A stretch of 64,000 nucleotides of DNA from Candidatus Hecatella orcuttiae (GTDB taxonomy: Archaea > Thermoproteota > Bathyarchaeia > Hecatellales > Hecatellaceae). The DNA lies in assembly GCA_002011035.2 (NCBI GenBank), contig MTLY02000001.1, positions 471,546-535,545 on the forward strand. The letters are read 5' to 3'. The position numbers and the translations under genes were made by a program. Positions 25,596 to 33,794 of the stretch are shown in pieces; within the stretch, counting starts at the first letter, position 1, and each line of letters starts with the position of its first letter. Below the pieces are notes generated by a model that made no database searches, was not told the origin of the DNA, and saw only the letters and a program-made list of their open reading frames with translations.

Positions 25596-26288
25596 TTAGT
25601 CTTCTATCGGTTTATCGGCTAGGATTTTAGCATTGTAACCCAAGGATTCGATTACATGGACTATTTCTTCTCCAGATATTTCTGCGGGATCATAGATTAC
25701 AGTGCCCTCCTCTTTCGATAAGCTGATTTTCACTTCTATAACACCGTCTTTTTGGTTTAGAGTATACCAAATGACGTAGCCGCAGCTCGGACAATACATT
25801 CCGCCTATTTTCAAAGAGAGCTGGTGGAGGCCCCTCGGATTCACTTCCCCTGAAGTAGAGGTGGGAGAAGCCGCCGGGGAGAACATGCCGTAGACGATGG
25901 GTGCAAAGGTAGGAGTGATGACGTAGACAGATAGCCCGTAGACTGTTAGCATCACGATTATAGCGGTGGCGATGAAATATTTTTCCCTCCGAAGTCCCTC
26001 CTTAGTAAAGAGGTTAATTTTACAGGCTTTGCTCTTCCTTTTCAGATGTATCAGGATGGCTGAAACCATGAAAGCCGCACTTAACCCCAAAAAGAAAGGA
26101 CTGTATTGGGATAAACTCAGCGCAAAGGGGAGCGAGGCAAACCCCATCAAGACTATGAAGAGAGGGCCGATGCAGCACAGGGAAGCTATCAAACCAGAGG
26201 CGATGCCCAAGCCTATGGGCTTCTTTCTCCCAGTTGACGGGGGATCTGGCAAGTTTAGGGTGCGTTTTGTTTGAGAATTTTCTCTCAT
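25596..26288 (-). CDS. MerT-like transporter fused to HMA domain
   Basis: The 230-residue protein carries the MerT-type membrane segment with a Cys pair (GLIASLCCIGPLFIVLMGF), further membrane helices, and a C-terminal heavy-metal-associated domain with MYCPSCGYVIWY. MerT proteins import Hg(II) and pass it to a reductase, and the fused HMA domain would act like MerP. No MerA is nearby, so another thiophilic metal is possible. Its start overlaps the stop of the ArsR gene as ATGA. Confidence 0.8.
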   Translation of the reverse strand: MRENSQTKRTLNLPDPPSTGRKKPIGLGIASGLIASLCCIGPLFIVLMGFASLPFALSLSQYSPFFLGLSAAFMVSAILIHLKRKSKACKINLFTKEGLRREKYFIATAIIVMLTVYGLSVYVITPTFAPIVYGMFSPAASPTSTSGEVNPRGLHQLSLKIGGMYCPSCGYVIWYTLNQKDGVIEVKISLSKEEGTVIYDPAEISGEEIVHVIESLGYNAKILADKPIED

Positions 26289-26596
26289 TCCTTCAACACC
26301 TTACACTTCACCAAATGCTCGTAGTATTTTTCGATGTGTTTATCGATAATTTCCATGAGGGGCAAGATTGTGTTTCTGTTTAAAGAATAAACCCTCTTTC
26401 TGCCATTCCGACCTGCTTCCACAAAGCCGCAGTTTAACAGGCATTTTAAATTATGGGACACCCTGCTCTGCTCTAAGTTCAATTCCTCGCATATCTCAGA
26501 AACGCATCTTGGTTTGGCTCTGAGGAGGTGAACAATCTCCAGCCGGGTGTCATTGGATAAGGCTTTTACAAAATATTTGTATGATAATTTTGACAT
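26285..26596 (-). CDS. ArsR-family metal-responsive repressor
   Basis: The 103-residue winged-helix protein has ALSNDTRLEIVHLLRAKPRC, VSEICEELNLEQSRVSHNLK and RKRVYSLN. Cysteines at the recognition-helix end (RCVSEIC) and in LKCLLNCG could bind metal. It is the first gene of an operon with the MerT/HMA protein and a small membrane protein. Inverted repeats overlap its own start codon, consistent with autorepression. Confidence 0.85.
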   Translation of the reverse strand: MSKLSYKYFVKALSNDTRLEIVHLLRAKPRCVSEICEELNLEQSRVSHNLKCLLNCGFVEAGRNGRKRVYSLNRNTILPLMEIIDKHIEKYYEHLVKCKVLKE

Positions 26597-26614
26597 ATGA
26601 TAAAATTATCATAC
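26579..26614. promoter_or_regulatory. ArsR operator with three half-sites
   Basis: TATGATAA-AA-TTATCATA (26596-26613) is a perfect 8-2-8 palindrome next to the ArsR start. GTATGATAATTTT (26579-26591) and AAAATTATCATAC (26602-26614) form an overlapping perfect 13-bp inverted repeat. The three half-sites cover codons 2-6 and the start codon. Confidence 0.65.
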
Positions 26615-26773
26615 ATCATTATTAAACCTTGCCGCCAAAACCTTACTTAACTACCTTCAAAACAGAGCGAGACTTTCAACTCCCCTCTTCAAGCTCAGCC
26701 TGGAGTTTCTTGCCTTCAAAGGTAGCGGAAGACTAATTTAAGGGGGAGAATAGCAATTTTGAACATGTAGGAG

Positions 26774-27670
26774 TTGGAGAGGATGCTCATCGTTTCAGGG
26801 CCTTCTTCTCGGAGTCTGGGAGAAAGGATTGCCCAGCTACTGGGAGTAAGAAATGTGGAGGTGGAGTCTAAGGTCTTTCCTGACGGTGAAAGCTACGTGG
26901 GGCTGAGGAATGATGTGAAAGGAGAGAAAGTCGCCGTCATCCAGTCTACCTATCCCCCTCAAGACACCCATCTGATGCAGCTGTATTTCCTACTCCAAGC
27001 CGTGGGAAGACTGGGGGCGGAGGAGGTCACGGCTGTAACCCCCTACCTAGCATACGCTCGACAGGATAAGGCCTTCAAACCCTACGAAGCCGTAAGCATA
27101 AAGGCGGTTATCCGTTGCTTAGAAGCCCTAGGCATTCGCCGTCTCATCACAGTGGACGTTCACGAGCCTAGCATCTTCGAGGACGCTGCCTTCGCTTTCC
27201 AAAACCTCTCTGCCGCCAAAGCCTTGGCAGAGTATTTCCTCAAGTTAAACCTAGGGGAGCTGTGGGCCTTCGCCCCGGACGTGAAAGCCACTAAGATGGC
27301 GGGAGAAGCAGGGGTCATCTTCAGGACACCCCACGGTTGGTTTCGGAAGGAGAGAGACAGAGATACAGGGGAAATCGCCCTAAAAAGTATCGGAGGCATC
27401 GAGGTGAAGGGGAAAACCCTCATCCTCTTCGACGATATCATCAGCAGCGGAGGCACCACGGCGGCGGCAGCGAAAAGGCTGAAGGCCTTGGGGGCTGAAA
27501 AAGTCTACGCCGCCTGCACTCACCCCCTTCTCATGGGAGAAGCCTTAAGGAAAGTCCTCCAAAGCGGAATTGAAGAGCTGGTAGGCACGGACACCGTTCC
27601 CAGCCCTGTGAGCAAGGTTTCCGTAGCGCCTCTCATCGCCCAAGCCTTGAAGAGTGAACCTGAAACCTAA
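26774..27670 (+). CDS. prs: ribose-phosphate pyrophosphokinase
   Basis: The 298-residue enzyme makes PRPP from ribose-5-P and ATP. It has LIVSGPSSRSLGERI, FPDGESYV, YARQDKAFKPYEAVS, and the PRPP-binding loop LFDDIISSGGTT. TTG 26774 is the given start; ATG 26783, which begins with the conserved strand, is equally plausible, because the GGAG sequences lie very close to both. It is of the archaeal short type. Confidence 0.95.
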   Translation: MERMLIVSGPSSRSLGERIAQLLGVRNVEVESKVFPDGESYVGLRNDVKGEKVAVIQSTYPPQDTHLMQLYFLLQAVGRLGAEEVTAVTPYLAYARQDKAFKPYEAVSIKAVIRCLEALGIRRLITVDVHEPSIFEDAAFAFQNLSAAKALAEYFLKLNLGELWAFAPDVKATKMAGEAGVIFRTPHGWFRKERDRDTGEIALKSIGGIEVKGKTLILFDDIISSGGTTAAAAKRLKALGAEKVYAACTHPLLMGEALRKVLQSGIEELVGTDTVPSPVSKVSVAPLIAQALKSEPET

Positions 27671-27930
27671 ATGAAAAAGGCTGGCAGGTCCTGAGCGTCG
27701 TCGATGAGGTAGACTAGGCCTGCTGTAAAGAAAAATTGGCCGTAGTTTTTCTCCAGCCGGATGAAGCCGACGAAAACCAGAAACAGGCCGTACATCCAAT
27801 GGTGAAGAGGGCGGTAAAACTCCGGGGGGATAAGGGGGGAAAGCTGGAAATACCAGAAAGCTAAACTGATGACAGCGAAAGAAAAACCTAGCAGAATCGA
27901 CAACAACGCCTTAGTCTTCACCTTATCCAA
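27667..27930 (-). CDS. small membrane protein, three helices
   Basis: The 87-residue hydrophobic protein has segments LLSILLGFSFAVISLAFWYF, YGLFLVFVGFIRL and FFFTAGLVYLIDDA with an HHW motif between them. It converges on prs with a 4-bp overlap. Unknown family. Confidence 0.5.
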   Translation of the reverse strand: MDKVKTKALLSILLGFSFAVISLAFWYFQLSPLIPPEFYRPLHHWMYGLFLVFVGFIRLEKNYGQFFFTAGLVYLIDDAQDLPAFFI

Positions 27931-28013
27931 GGCCTCTACCAGCCCAAGTGCAAGTTAATTTTTAAAGCTTCCAATAGTATATTTTCCTTCCATAAAAGGA
28001 TACTCGTGAGCCT

Positions 28014-29051
28014 TTGACCGTCTTTTTCATGCTTGTCTCGGGGGAACACCGTCACCTACCCAAAGCTGAAGTAGGAGCCATTCTCGAAGCTGAAGGGCTT
28101 CCCTTCCGGATGCTGGAGGATTCCAACCGCCTCCTGAGGCTGGAGGCACCTCCGCCCGCCGGCTTGGCGGTGTCCAAAAGATCTGCCTTCTGCCGCCTCT
28201 GCGGGGTTGAGCTTCTCCACTGCAAAGCCTCCTTGGGGGATATACTTTCCTCCCTCCAAGCTTTAGGGTCGGAAATAGGCCTTAACTCCGGGGAGAGCTT
28301 CGCTGTGCGGGTGTGGAGAACAGGGGACAGTCAAAGCCCTCTTACTGGGTTTGAAGTGGAAAAAGCTGTAGGCCGGGTTCTCCTAACCATGGAAAGAGAC
28401 TTGCGGGTAGATTTAAGGAGGCCTAGGAAGCTTTTTGTGGGAATTCTCTCAGGCAGAAGTTTCACCTTCGGGCTGAGTGTGGACGGAGAGGGGAGAAAAT
28501 ATTTCTCAAGTCGGACCCCCAGAAGGAAGCCTTTTTTCCACCCTTCTTCCCTTCAACCTAAAATAGCCCGATGTATGGTTAACCTTTCTAGGGCTGCGGG
28601 AGGGAAGATCCTCTACGATCCCTTCTGCGGAACAGGCTCCATCCTCATCGAGGCGGGTTTGATGGGTTTGGAAGCCTTAGGAGGGGACTTGCGGAAAAAA
28701 ATGGTGAAGGGAACCAAAGTAAACCTGCAACACTACGGAGTGGAAAACGTCCATCTAACTCTAGCTAACGCCTTAGCCCCGCCCATACGCCAAGTGGACG
28801 CTGTCTCCACCGACCCACCCTACGGCCGAGCAGCCACCACAGCCGGGGTTCCCATTCCTGTTCTCTACCGAAAGTTTCTGGAGGAAATAGGCCTGATTTT
28901 GAAGCCGCAGGGCTACATGTGCATCGCCGCCCCCAGCACCCTCCCCTTGGAAGAGACGGCGGAAGAATACGGCTTCAAAACTGTGGGGAGATATTCCATC
29001 TATGTTCACAGAAGCTTAACCAGAGAGATATACGTCTTAAGGAGGATGTAA
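28014..29051 (+). CDS. tRNA (guanine-N2) methyltransferase, TrmG10-like
   Basis: The 345-residue protein has an N-terminal THUMP-type region (FMLVSGEHRHLPKAEVGAIL) and a Rossmann methylase domain with ILYDPFCGTGSILIEA and the catalytic STDPPYGRAA. The N2-guanine DPPY group includes archaeal TrmG10, which dimethylates G10 of tRNA. TTG 28014 or ATG 28029 may be the start. It is followed after 6 bp by RNase Z, a sensible tRNA-maturation operon. Confidence 0.85.
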   Translation: MTVFFMLVSGEHRHLPKAEVGAILEAEGLPFRMLEDSNRLLRLEAPPPAGLAVSKRSAFCRLCGVELLHCKASLGDILSSLQALGSEIGLNSGESFAVRVWRTGDSQSPLTGFEVEKAVGRVLLTMERDLRVDLRRPRKLFVGILSGRSFTFGLSVDGEGRKYFSSRTPRRKPFFHPSSLQPKIARCMVNLSRAAGGKILYDPFCGTGSILIEAGLMGLEALGGDLRKKMVKGTKVNLQHYGVENVHLTLANALAPPIRQVDAVSTDPPYGRAATTAGVPIPVLYRKFLEEIGLILKPQGYMCIAAPSTLPLEETAEEYGFKTVGRYSIYVHRSLTREIYVLRRM

Positions 29052-29057
29052 ACAGCT

Positions 29058-29957
29058 TTGCTGCTGACATTTCTGGGCACCAGCGCCGGGCTTCCCTCCT
29101 TGGACAGAGGCCTGCCCAGCTTGGTTTTAAAATACGGACGGGAAATCCTGATGTTTGACTGCGGAGAGGGAACCCAACGCCAGATGATGCGGGCTAGGAT
29201 AGGCTTCTCCCGGCCTATGAAAATCTTTGTAACCCACCTCCACGGCGACCACATGCTGGGGATCCCGGGTCTCCTCCAAACCATGTCCCTTCTAGGGAGG
29301 ACTGAAAAAATTCAAGTCTACGGCCCTAAGGGTTTAGCCGATTTTCTGGAAGCCGCCCGAACTCATGTGAAATTTCTGCTCAGGTTTCCTTTGGAAGTCT
29401 TCGAAGTGGAGGAAGGCCTCATCTGCAGGGAAAAAGCCTACAAGGTAACAGCTCGGTGGACTGAACATCAGATCCCCACTCTAGCCTACGCTTTCGAAGA
29501 AAAAGAGAAACCCGGTAAATTCCACCCGGAAAAAGCTCTCAGCCTCGGAGTGCCCAAAGGCCCCCTCTGGCATCGGCTCCAACACGGCAGAAGGGTTCGG
29601 CTGAAGGACGGTCGAACGGTGGAGCCCAGCCAAGTTGTCGGACCTCCTAGAAGAGGGGTGAAAATCGTTTACTCAGGAGACGGTAAGCCTTGCCCCAACG
29701 TCCTGAAGCTGGCTAGGAACGCAGACCTCCTAGTCCACGAATGCACCTTCGACGACAGCCTCAAAGATAAGGCTGAAGCAGAATGGCACAGCACGGCAGG
29801 CCAGGCGGCAGTGCTGGCTTCGAAGGCTAGGGCTAAAAGGCTGATTCTAACCCACATCAGCACCAGATACAGGGATTCCAAGTTGCTCCTAGAACAGGCC
29901 CGAAAAGAATTCTCCCACGTGAAGGTTGCTGAAGATTTCATGCAAATCGAGCTTTAA
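29058..29957 (+). CDS. rnz: ribonuclease Z
   Basis: The 299-residue metallo-beta-lactamase-fold endonuclease removes tRNA 3' trailers. FDCGEGTQRQMM, the zinc motif THLHGDHMLGIPGLL, YSGDGKPC and LTHISTRY are all present, and the length is typical of the short RNase Z. TTG 29058 is the start. Its tRNA neighbour genes fit this role. Confidence 0.95.
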   Translation: MLLTFLGTSAGLPSLDRGLPSLVLKYGREILMFDCGEGTQRQMMRARIGFSRPMKIFVTHLHGDHMLGIPGLLQTMSLLGRTEKIQVYGPKGLADFLEAARTHVKFLLRFPLEVFEVEEGLICREKAYKVTARWTEHQIPTLAYAFEEKEKPGKFHPEKALSLGVPKGPLWHRLQHGRRVRLKDGRTVEPSQVVGPPRRGVKIVYSGDGKPCPNVLKLARNADLLVHECTFDDSLKDKAEAEWHSTAGQAAVLASKARAKRLILTHISTRYRDSKLLLEQARKEFSHVKVAEDFMQIEL

Positions 29958-29996
29958 CTTATTGGGGCTTTCTAGCTGCAGGTGGCTGTTAAACGC

Positions 29997-30458
29997 TCAC
30001 TCCACGAAGTGGGTGGGTACGTTCTTCATTATTTGGAGGAGGACGTTAACGGTGGTCAGCGACTTGGCTGTGAACGCAGGATTCTTATACATCTGCATGA
30101 GAGGTCTAACCTTAACTTGACGTCGGACAAAGGCGGAGGCAGGGGTCATCTCCCCCAAGAAGATCTTTTTGGTCGTTGCATAACTGCTGATGACGGTGAA
30201 GTTAGGCTTCCTCCCTTCCGGCAGTCCTGTTCCCACCGAGAAATGTGTTACCGTTCCACCGTTAAGCTCAATATAAATGAAAACTCTACCACTCCTGTAT
30301 TGCTCCCTTAAAGCCGCCGGAAGATCCTCGATCACGTAGGCTACCGCGAGGCTGAACTCCGCTGCCAACGACCTAACACTTTCATCGGTGGACTTGGCAT
30401 GCTCGATGGCAGCCACCACCTTTCGTATCCACTCTTCGGAAAGAAAGGTGTATTCAAC
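29997..30458 (-). CDS. SCP2-sterol-transfer-like protein
   Basis: The product resembles the SCP2 lipid-carrier fold (AVAYVIEDLPAALREQ, FIYIELNGGTVTHFSVG, TPASAFVRRQVKV). The first accepted starts are GTG 30419-30422. The frame continues upstream as VEYTFLSEEWIRKV, which matches the usual SCP2 N-terminal helix, so I extend it to a GTT at 30458 as a tentative start. No ATG, GTG or TTG exists above. Either a non-standard start or a lost one must be involved. A hydrophobic-ligand carrier role is a family inference. Confidence 0.6.
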   Translation of the reverse strand, partial: VEYTFLSEEWIRKVVAAIEHAKSTDESVRSLAAEFSLAVAYVIEDLPAALREQYRSGRVFIYIELNGGTVTHFSVGTGLPEGRKPNFTVISSYATTKKIFLGEMTPASAFVRRQVKVRPLMQMYKNPAFTAKSLTTVNVLLQIMKNVPTHFVE

Positions 30459-30594
30459 TTGGTTTAGAACCGTTCCTTTCTGCTGTGGTGACAGGATGGG
30501 TTTGTTCAGAGAGATCCCCCGGAAATATATAACAGTGTTATAAGTTTATATATTACTTTTTTATAAAGTTTATGGAAACAGGGGAAAATGGAAA

Positions 30595-31089
30595 ATGCCC
30601 AGAATAGACCCTATAGCGGAGGTTAAGGAAGACCACGGTAAGGTCCGGGACCTTTTACTGGACATCATGAGCGCCATCAAGCGACGGGATGTGACAAAGG
30701 CTTTCGAGCTTCTGCTCATCTTGGATAAGCTGGGAGGGCCTCACTTCCGTTTTGAGGAAGAAGTCATGTATCCTGCCATGAAAAGGTTCTACGGCGAAGA
30801 CTACTACCTCCGGCTACTGGAGGAACATGACCGGGTGATAAGGGCTGCTAAGCAGTTGGCCGAAACCTTGGGGAAAGGCTCCATAACCGAAGAAGAGTCG
30901 GAGAGGCTCATAAAACTGATCCAAAATGAGATACTGCCTCATCCCATCACGTGCAGCGGACTGGAAATCCTGATGGAAAAACTCAGCCCCGAAGAGCTGG
31001 AAAAGATAGCGGAAAGCATCGAAGCTGGCAGGGAAGCTGAAGTCCCCCTCCTAGAGTGGGCAGACACCATCAGGGCTAGGAAGGCCTAG
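30595..31089 (+). CDS. hemerythrin HHE-domain protein
   Basis: The 164-residue protein carries ligand histidines of a hemerythrin-like di-iron site: H14 in EDHGKVRDL, H50 in GPHFRFEEEVMYP, H78 in EEHDRVI and H116 in LPHP, with E54/E55 as possible bridging residues. Such proteins sense or scavenge O2 or NO in anaerobes. The DsrE-like gene starts 5 bp downstream, so they share a transcript. Confidence 0.85.
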   Translation: MPRIDPIAEVKEDHGKVRDLLLDIMSAIKRRDVTKAFELLLILDKLGGPHFRFEEEVMYPAMKRFYGEDYYLRLLEEHDRVIRAAKQLAETLGKGSITEEESERLIKLIQNEILPHPITCSGLEILMEKLSPEELEKIAESIEAGREAEVPLLEWADTIRARKA

Positions 31090-31094
31090 ACACG

Positions 31095-31511
31095 GTGAGC
31101 AGCGGTAGGGAAAAAGTCGCCCTCATCGTAAACAGCGCCTCCTACGACAGGGTCAGCTACGCTCTGACGATAGCGGTAATGTCGGCGGCTCTCGGCCGGG
31201 AAGTGCTGGTGCTCTTCACCTACGGGGCGCTTAGAAGGTTGAAGAAGGGAAGCACCGATGAAGTTGGGGGGGAAACCGAAGTAACTGTCCGTGAAACCGT
31301 CAAGCAAGGGTTGCAGAAAGGTAGCTTGCAAAAGATCTCCGCTCTGCTGAAAGATTTGAAGCGTTTTGGGGGAAAAGTCTACGCTTGCGTCTCAGCCATG
31401 GCTTTCCACAACCTTACCCGAGAAGAGTTGATCGAAGAAGTCGACCAAGTGTCGGGGATAGCAGCTTTTCTAGAAGCGGCGAAAGACGCTTCCATAATGC
31501 TCTACGTATAA
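31095..31511 (+). CDS. DsrE/DsrF-like family protein
   Basis: The 138-residue alpha/beta protein (VALIVNSASYDRVSYALTIA, REVLVLFTYGALRR, YACVSAMAFHNLTREEL) matches the DsrE/peroxiredoxin-like family. The single Cys in VYACVSAM sits at the usual active Cys place. Some DsrE proteins relay sulfur. It is probably cotranscribed with the hemerythrin. Start GTG 31095. Confidence 0.7.
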   Translation: MSSGREKVALIVNSASYDRVSYALTIAVMSAALGREVLVLFTYGALRRLKKGSTDEVGGETEVTVRETVKQGLQKGSLQKISALLKDLKRFGGKVYACVSAMAFHNLTREELIEEVDQVSGIAAFLEAAKDASIMLYV

Positions 31512-31607
31512 CCTTGAACCCCAGCCTTCTTTTTCTCTTCTGGTTTAAATCTCGAATGGCCCTCCGTTGAGCCAGCTGACCGTTACCGGTGGATGAGATA
31601 GAAAAGA

Positions 31608-32393
31608 TTAGGGTTTGGATGCTTCCTTTAACTTTAGGAAGCTTCCGTAAGGGTTAAAGATGGACTCAACCATGAAGTAACCGTTGAAACCGAAGGCTTG
31701 AAACTTTTTAACCGTCGGAAGCCAGGAAGTCGTCCCAGCTCCCAGCTCTAGGTGAGCATCTCGGTCACCTCGGTTGTCGTGGAGGTGGACATGGGATATT
31801 CGCTTCTGAAACCTTCGGATGAAAAGCTCCGTTTGGCCTACAATGTTGGAGTGGCCTATGTCTAAGGCAAATCCTAGGCTGGAGCTTTCCATGCTAGAGA
31901 AAAACTCCTGAAAATCCTCCACCCTTGCCAAGACCGCCGGAATGTTCTGAGGCATATTCTCTATGGCATGAGGGAGGCTGAGACTTTCAGCCAGCTTGGA
32001 GATTCGTTCCACGGATTTCAAGTTAACTTCCCAAGCTAGGTTTGGGTAGAAGGAGTCCAAGGCTCCGCGGAAGCCCGGATGGAATATAAACATCTTAGCC
32101 TCCAAGAGTGCAGCTTTAGCAGCGGACTTTTCCACCGCTTTTAAAGAAATATCCAAAAGAGCCGGATTCAGGGATGCGATGTTCAGGTCGCAGAAGGGAG
32201 CGTGCACACAGTATTCGAATCCGTAGGATGCCGCCAGCTCTTTAAGTCTTCTAACAATTTTTTCATCCAACTTCATCTTGTCTTCGTCGACTATTTCCCA
32301 GCCTTTGCAGACTTGGCCGTATTTCTCCATGACGGAAAAACATTTTTCATAGGGTTTTCCCGAAAGAAACAGAGTGGAGAGGCCTATCTTCAA
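31608..32393 (-). CDS. sugar phosphate isomerase/epimerase-type TIM barrel
   Basis: The 261-residue protein belongs to the AP-endonuclease-2/xylose-isomerase-like TIM-barrel group: CVHAPFCDLNIAS, FHPGFRG, AIENMPQNIPA, FALDIGHSNIVG, ISHVHLHDNRGDRDAHL. Metal ligands (Glu, His, Asp) are in place. Substrate unknown; some relatives are endonuclease IV, but this one looks like an isomerase. Confidence 0.75.
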   Translation of the reverse strand: MKIGLSTLFLSGKPYEKCFSVMEKYGQVCKGWEIVDEDKMKLDEKIVRRLKELAASYGFEYCVHAPFCDLNIASLNPALLDISLKAVEKSAAKAALLEAKMFIFHPGFRGALDSFYPNLAWEVNLKSVERISKLAESLSLPHAIENMPQNIPAVLARVEDFQEFFSSMESSSLGFALDIGHSNIVGQTELFIRRFQKRISHVHLHDNRGDRDAHLELGAGTTSWLPTVKKFQAFGFNGYFMVESIFNPYGSFLKLKEASKP

Positions 32394-32416
32394 TTCATCA
32401 CCCCTCGGCGCTCATC

Positions 32417-32827
32417 CTAACTTGTCTCTTCAGACGCTCCCCCCGTCAGCCACCGGATGACCTCTTCAGGCTCCCCGCATTCTATCTCCACTTCTATAGG
32501 GCCTAGGGGAGATTCACCCAACGGCTCGCAGAAGGACAAACGTCCTGCGTAAGCCGCCTGCTTGTTCAAGTAAAAAACGACCCTGCCGTTCAGCTTTCCC
32601 TCTCTCATGATCCTCCTCGCAGCGTCTCTGATTCTCTCCTGTTTGAGAATGTTCCGAAATTTGAGAAGAGCTTCTGCCTCACGTGATTCGAAAACTAGGG
32701 TCTCCCCGTCCTTTTCTTGGGGCACCCTCAAGCTTAGGTGGGTGAAGATGTTCTCCACAGCCCTTTTCACTTTGCTTAAATCTTCCGTAGGATGAACTCT
32801 AACCCGGCCTTTAAGGAGAATTTCCAG
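32417..32827 (-). CDS. UPF0201 (COG1931) family protein, CTG start proposed
   Basis: The core (NIFTHLSLRVPQEKDG, RIRDAARRIMREG, FYLNKQAAYAGRLSF, SPLGPIEVEI) matches the archaeal UPF0201 family. The conserved N-terminus GRVRVHPTEDLSKVKRAV lies upstream of GTG 32770. Between that GTG and the preceding in-frame TGA the only near-standard starts are CTG 32827 and ATT. I therefore place the start at CTG 32827, overlapping the end of the UPF0200 gene. UPF0200 and UPF0201 are neighbours in many archaea. Function unknown. Confidence 0.75.
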   Translation of the reverse strand: MEILLKGRVRVHPTEDLSKVKRAVENIFTHLSLRVPQEKDGETLVFESREAEALLKFRNILKQERIRDAARRIMREGKLNGRVVFYLNKQAAYAGRLSFCEPLGESPLGPIEVEIECGEPEEVIRWLTGGASEETS

Positions 32828-33461
32828 TTTTCATCCGCTCCAAGACTTTCCTCACTTCCGCCTCAAACGCTTCTAGGCTACCCTTGTTCTCTATGGTTAT
32901 GTCCGATAAATTAACCGCCGCTTCTACCCCCACCTGAAGCTCTCTTTCATCCCTCTTTCTCAACGTCTCCCAAGAGAGAGCATTGTCGCTTCTAAGCCTT
33001 TGGGAAAGCCTTTGAAACCTAGCTTGAGAGGGAGCCACTGTGGCTATGAGCTTAAACCCTGGGTAACGCCTCCTGAACTCCTCAACCTCAGCCGGACTTC
33101 TGACTCCGTCGACAAAGACAAAAGGGCTGCCCGCCTTTTCCACAGCTTCCACCGTCAGCTCAGCCAAGATCGCTTCACCTCGCTCTTTTCTCATCTCCAA
33201 CATGAGCCTCCCTAGGTTTTCCGCGGAGGGTTCAAGGCCCCTAGACTGGGCTTCAGCCCTGACAAAATCACCCATGACGATAACGGTATAGCCCAGCTTT
33301 CGAGCCACCTCAGCGGCGGAGGTTTTCCCAGACCCCGGTAAGCCTGTTACCCCCACGACCGTCCTCCGGCTTGTCCCGGAAGATGAAGCCTGTTTCAATT
33401 GTCTTCCCTCGGGCCGAGCCCCCTCAGAACATGATTGCCCGCGATAGTATTTCAATCCCAC
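32811..33461 (-). CDS. UPF0200 (dephospho-CoA-kinase-like) P-loop protein
   Basis: The 216-residue P-loop kinase-like protein has VGVTGLPGSGKTSAAEVA (Walker A), VFVDGVRSPAEVEEF, and the LRSDNALSWETLRKRDEREL lid typical of archaeal UPF0200. The first 30 residues before RRTVVGVTG are not conserved, so a start within that stretch (for example the TTG of LKQASSS) is likely. It is adjacent to UPF0201. Substrate unknown. Confidence 0.8.
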   Translation of the reverse strand: MGLKYYRGQSCSEGARPEGRQLKQASSSGTSRRTVVGVTGLPGSGKTSAAEVARKLGYTVIVMGDFVRAEAQSRGLEPSAENLGRLMLEMRKERGEAILAELTVEAVEKAGSPFVFVDGVRSPAEVEEFRRRYPGFKLIATVAPSQARFQRLSQRLRSDNALSWETLRKRDERELQVGVEAAVNLSDITIENKGSLEAFEAEVRKVLERMKTGNSP

Positions 33462-33559
33462 CGGTATATCAAACGTTCTCTATCCGAATTTTCAGCAAAA
33501 ACTTTTTTGCAGGGAACTATAACTGTTCTTAACGCCCGCTTTCATCTATGGAAGGCTGG

Positions 33560-33688
33560 GGGGCAGTCGTCTAGCTTGGTCTAGGATGAGAAACTCCGCC
33601 AACAAGATCCCAGGGCTGAGGGAGCTAGACCCCGGCGGGGAACCTGGGGCGCTGGAGAGCCGGGGTTCAAATCCCCGCTGCCCCACCA
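33560..33688 (+). tRNA. tRNA-Pro (GGG) with two introns, CCA encoded
   Basis: Acceptor GGGGCAG (33560-33566) pairs with CTGCCCC, followed by discriminator A 33685 and CCA 33686-33688. The T arm is CGGGG-TTCAAAT-CCCCG. Removing 33583-33603 (21 nt, D loop, after position 20b) and 33614-33642 (29 nt, after position 30) leaves 76 nt with a perfect anticodon stem CCAGC/GCTGG and anticodon GGG at 33646-33648. Intron 1 has a 4-bp core TGGT/GCCA flanked by 3-nt bulges. Intron 2 has core TCCC/GGGG, inner helix GCTG/CGGC, and bulges cut AG|G and AA|C. The G15-C48 Levitt pair is present. Without intron removal no anticodon stem can be drawn. Confidence 0.88.
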
Positions 33689-33794
33689 AATTTTGTTGAT
33701 TTATTTAGACTACGCTTACTGATAAGTGAGGGATCACTCAAGGCAATAACTTTAAATCACAATATTTTTCATAGTGTCTTCAGGTGAAAAAAAT

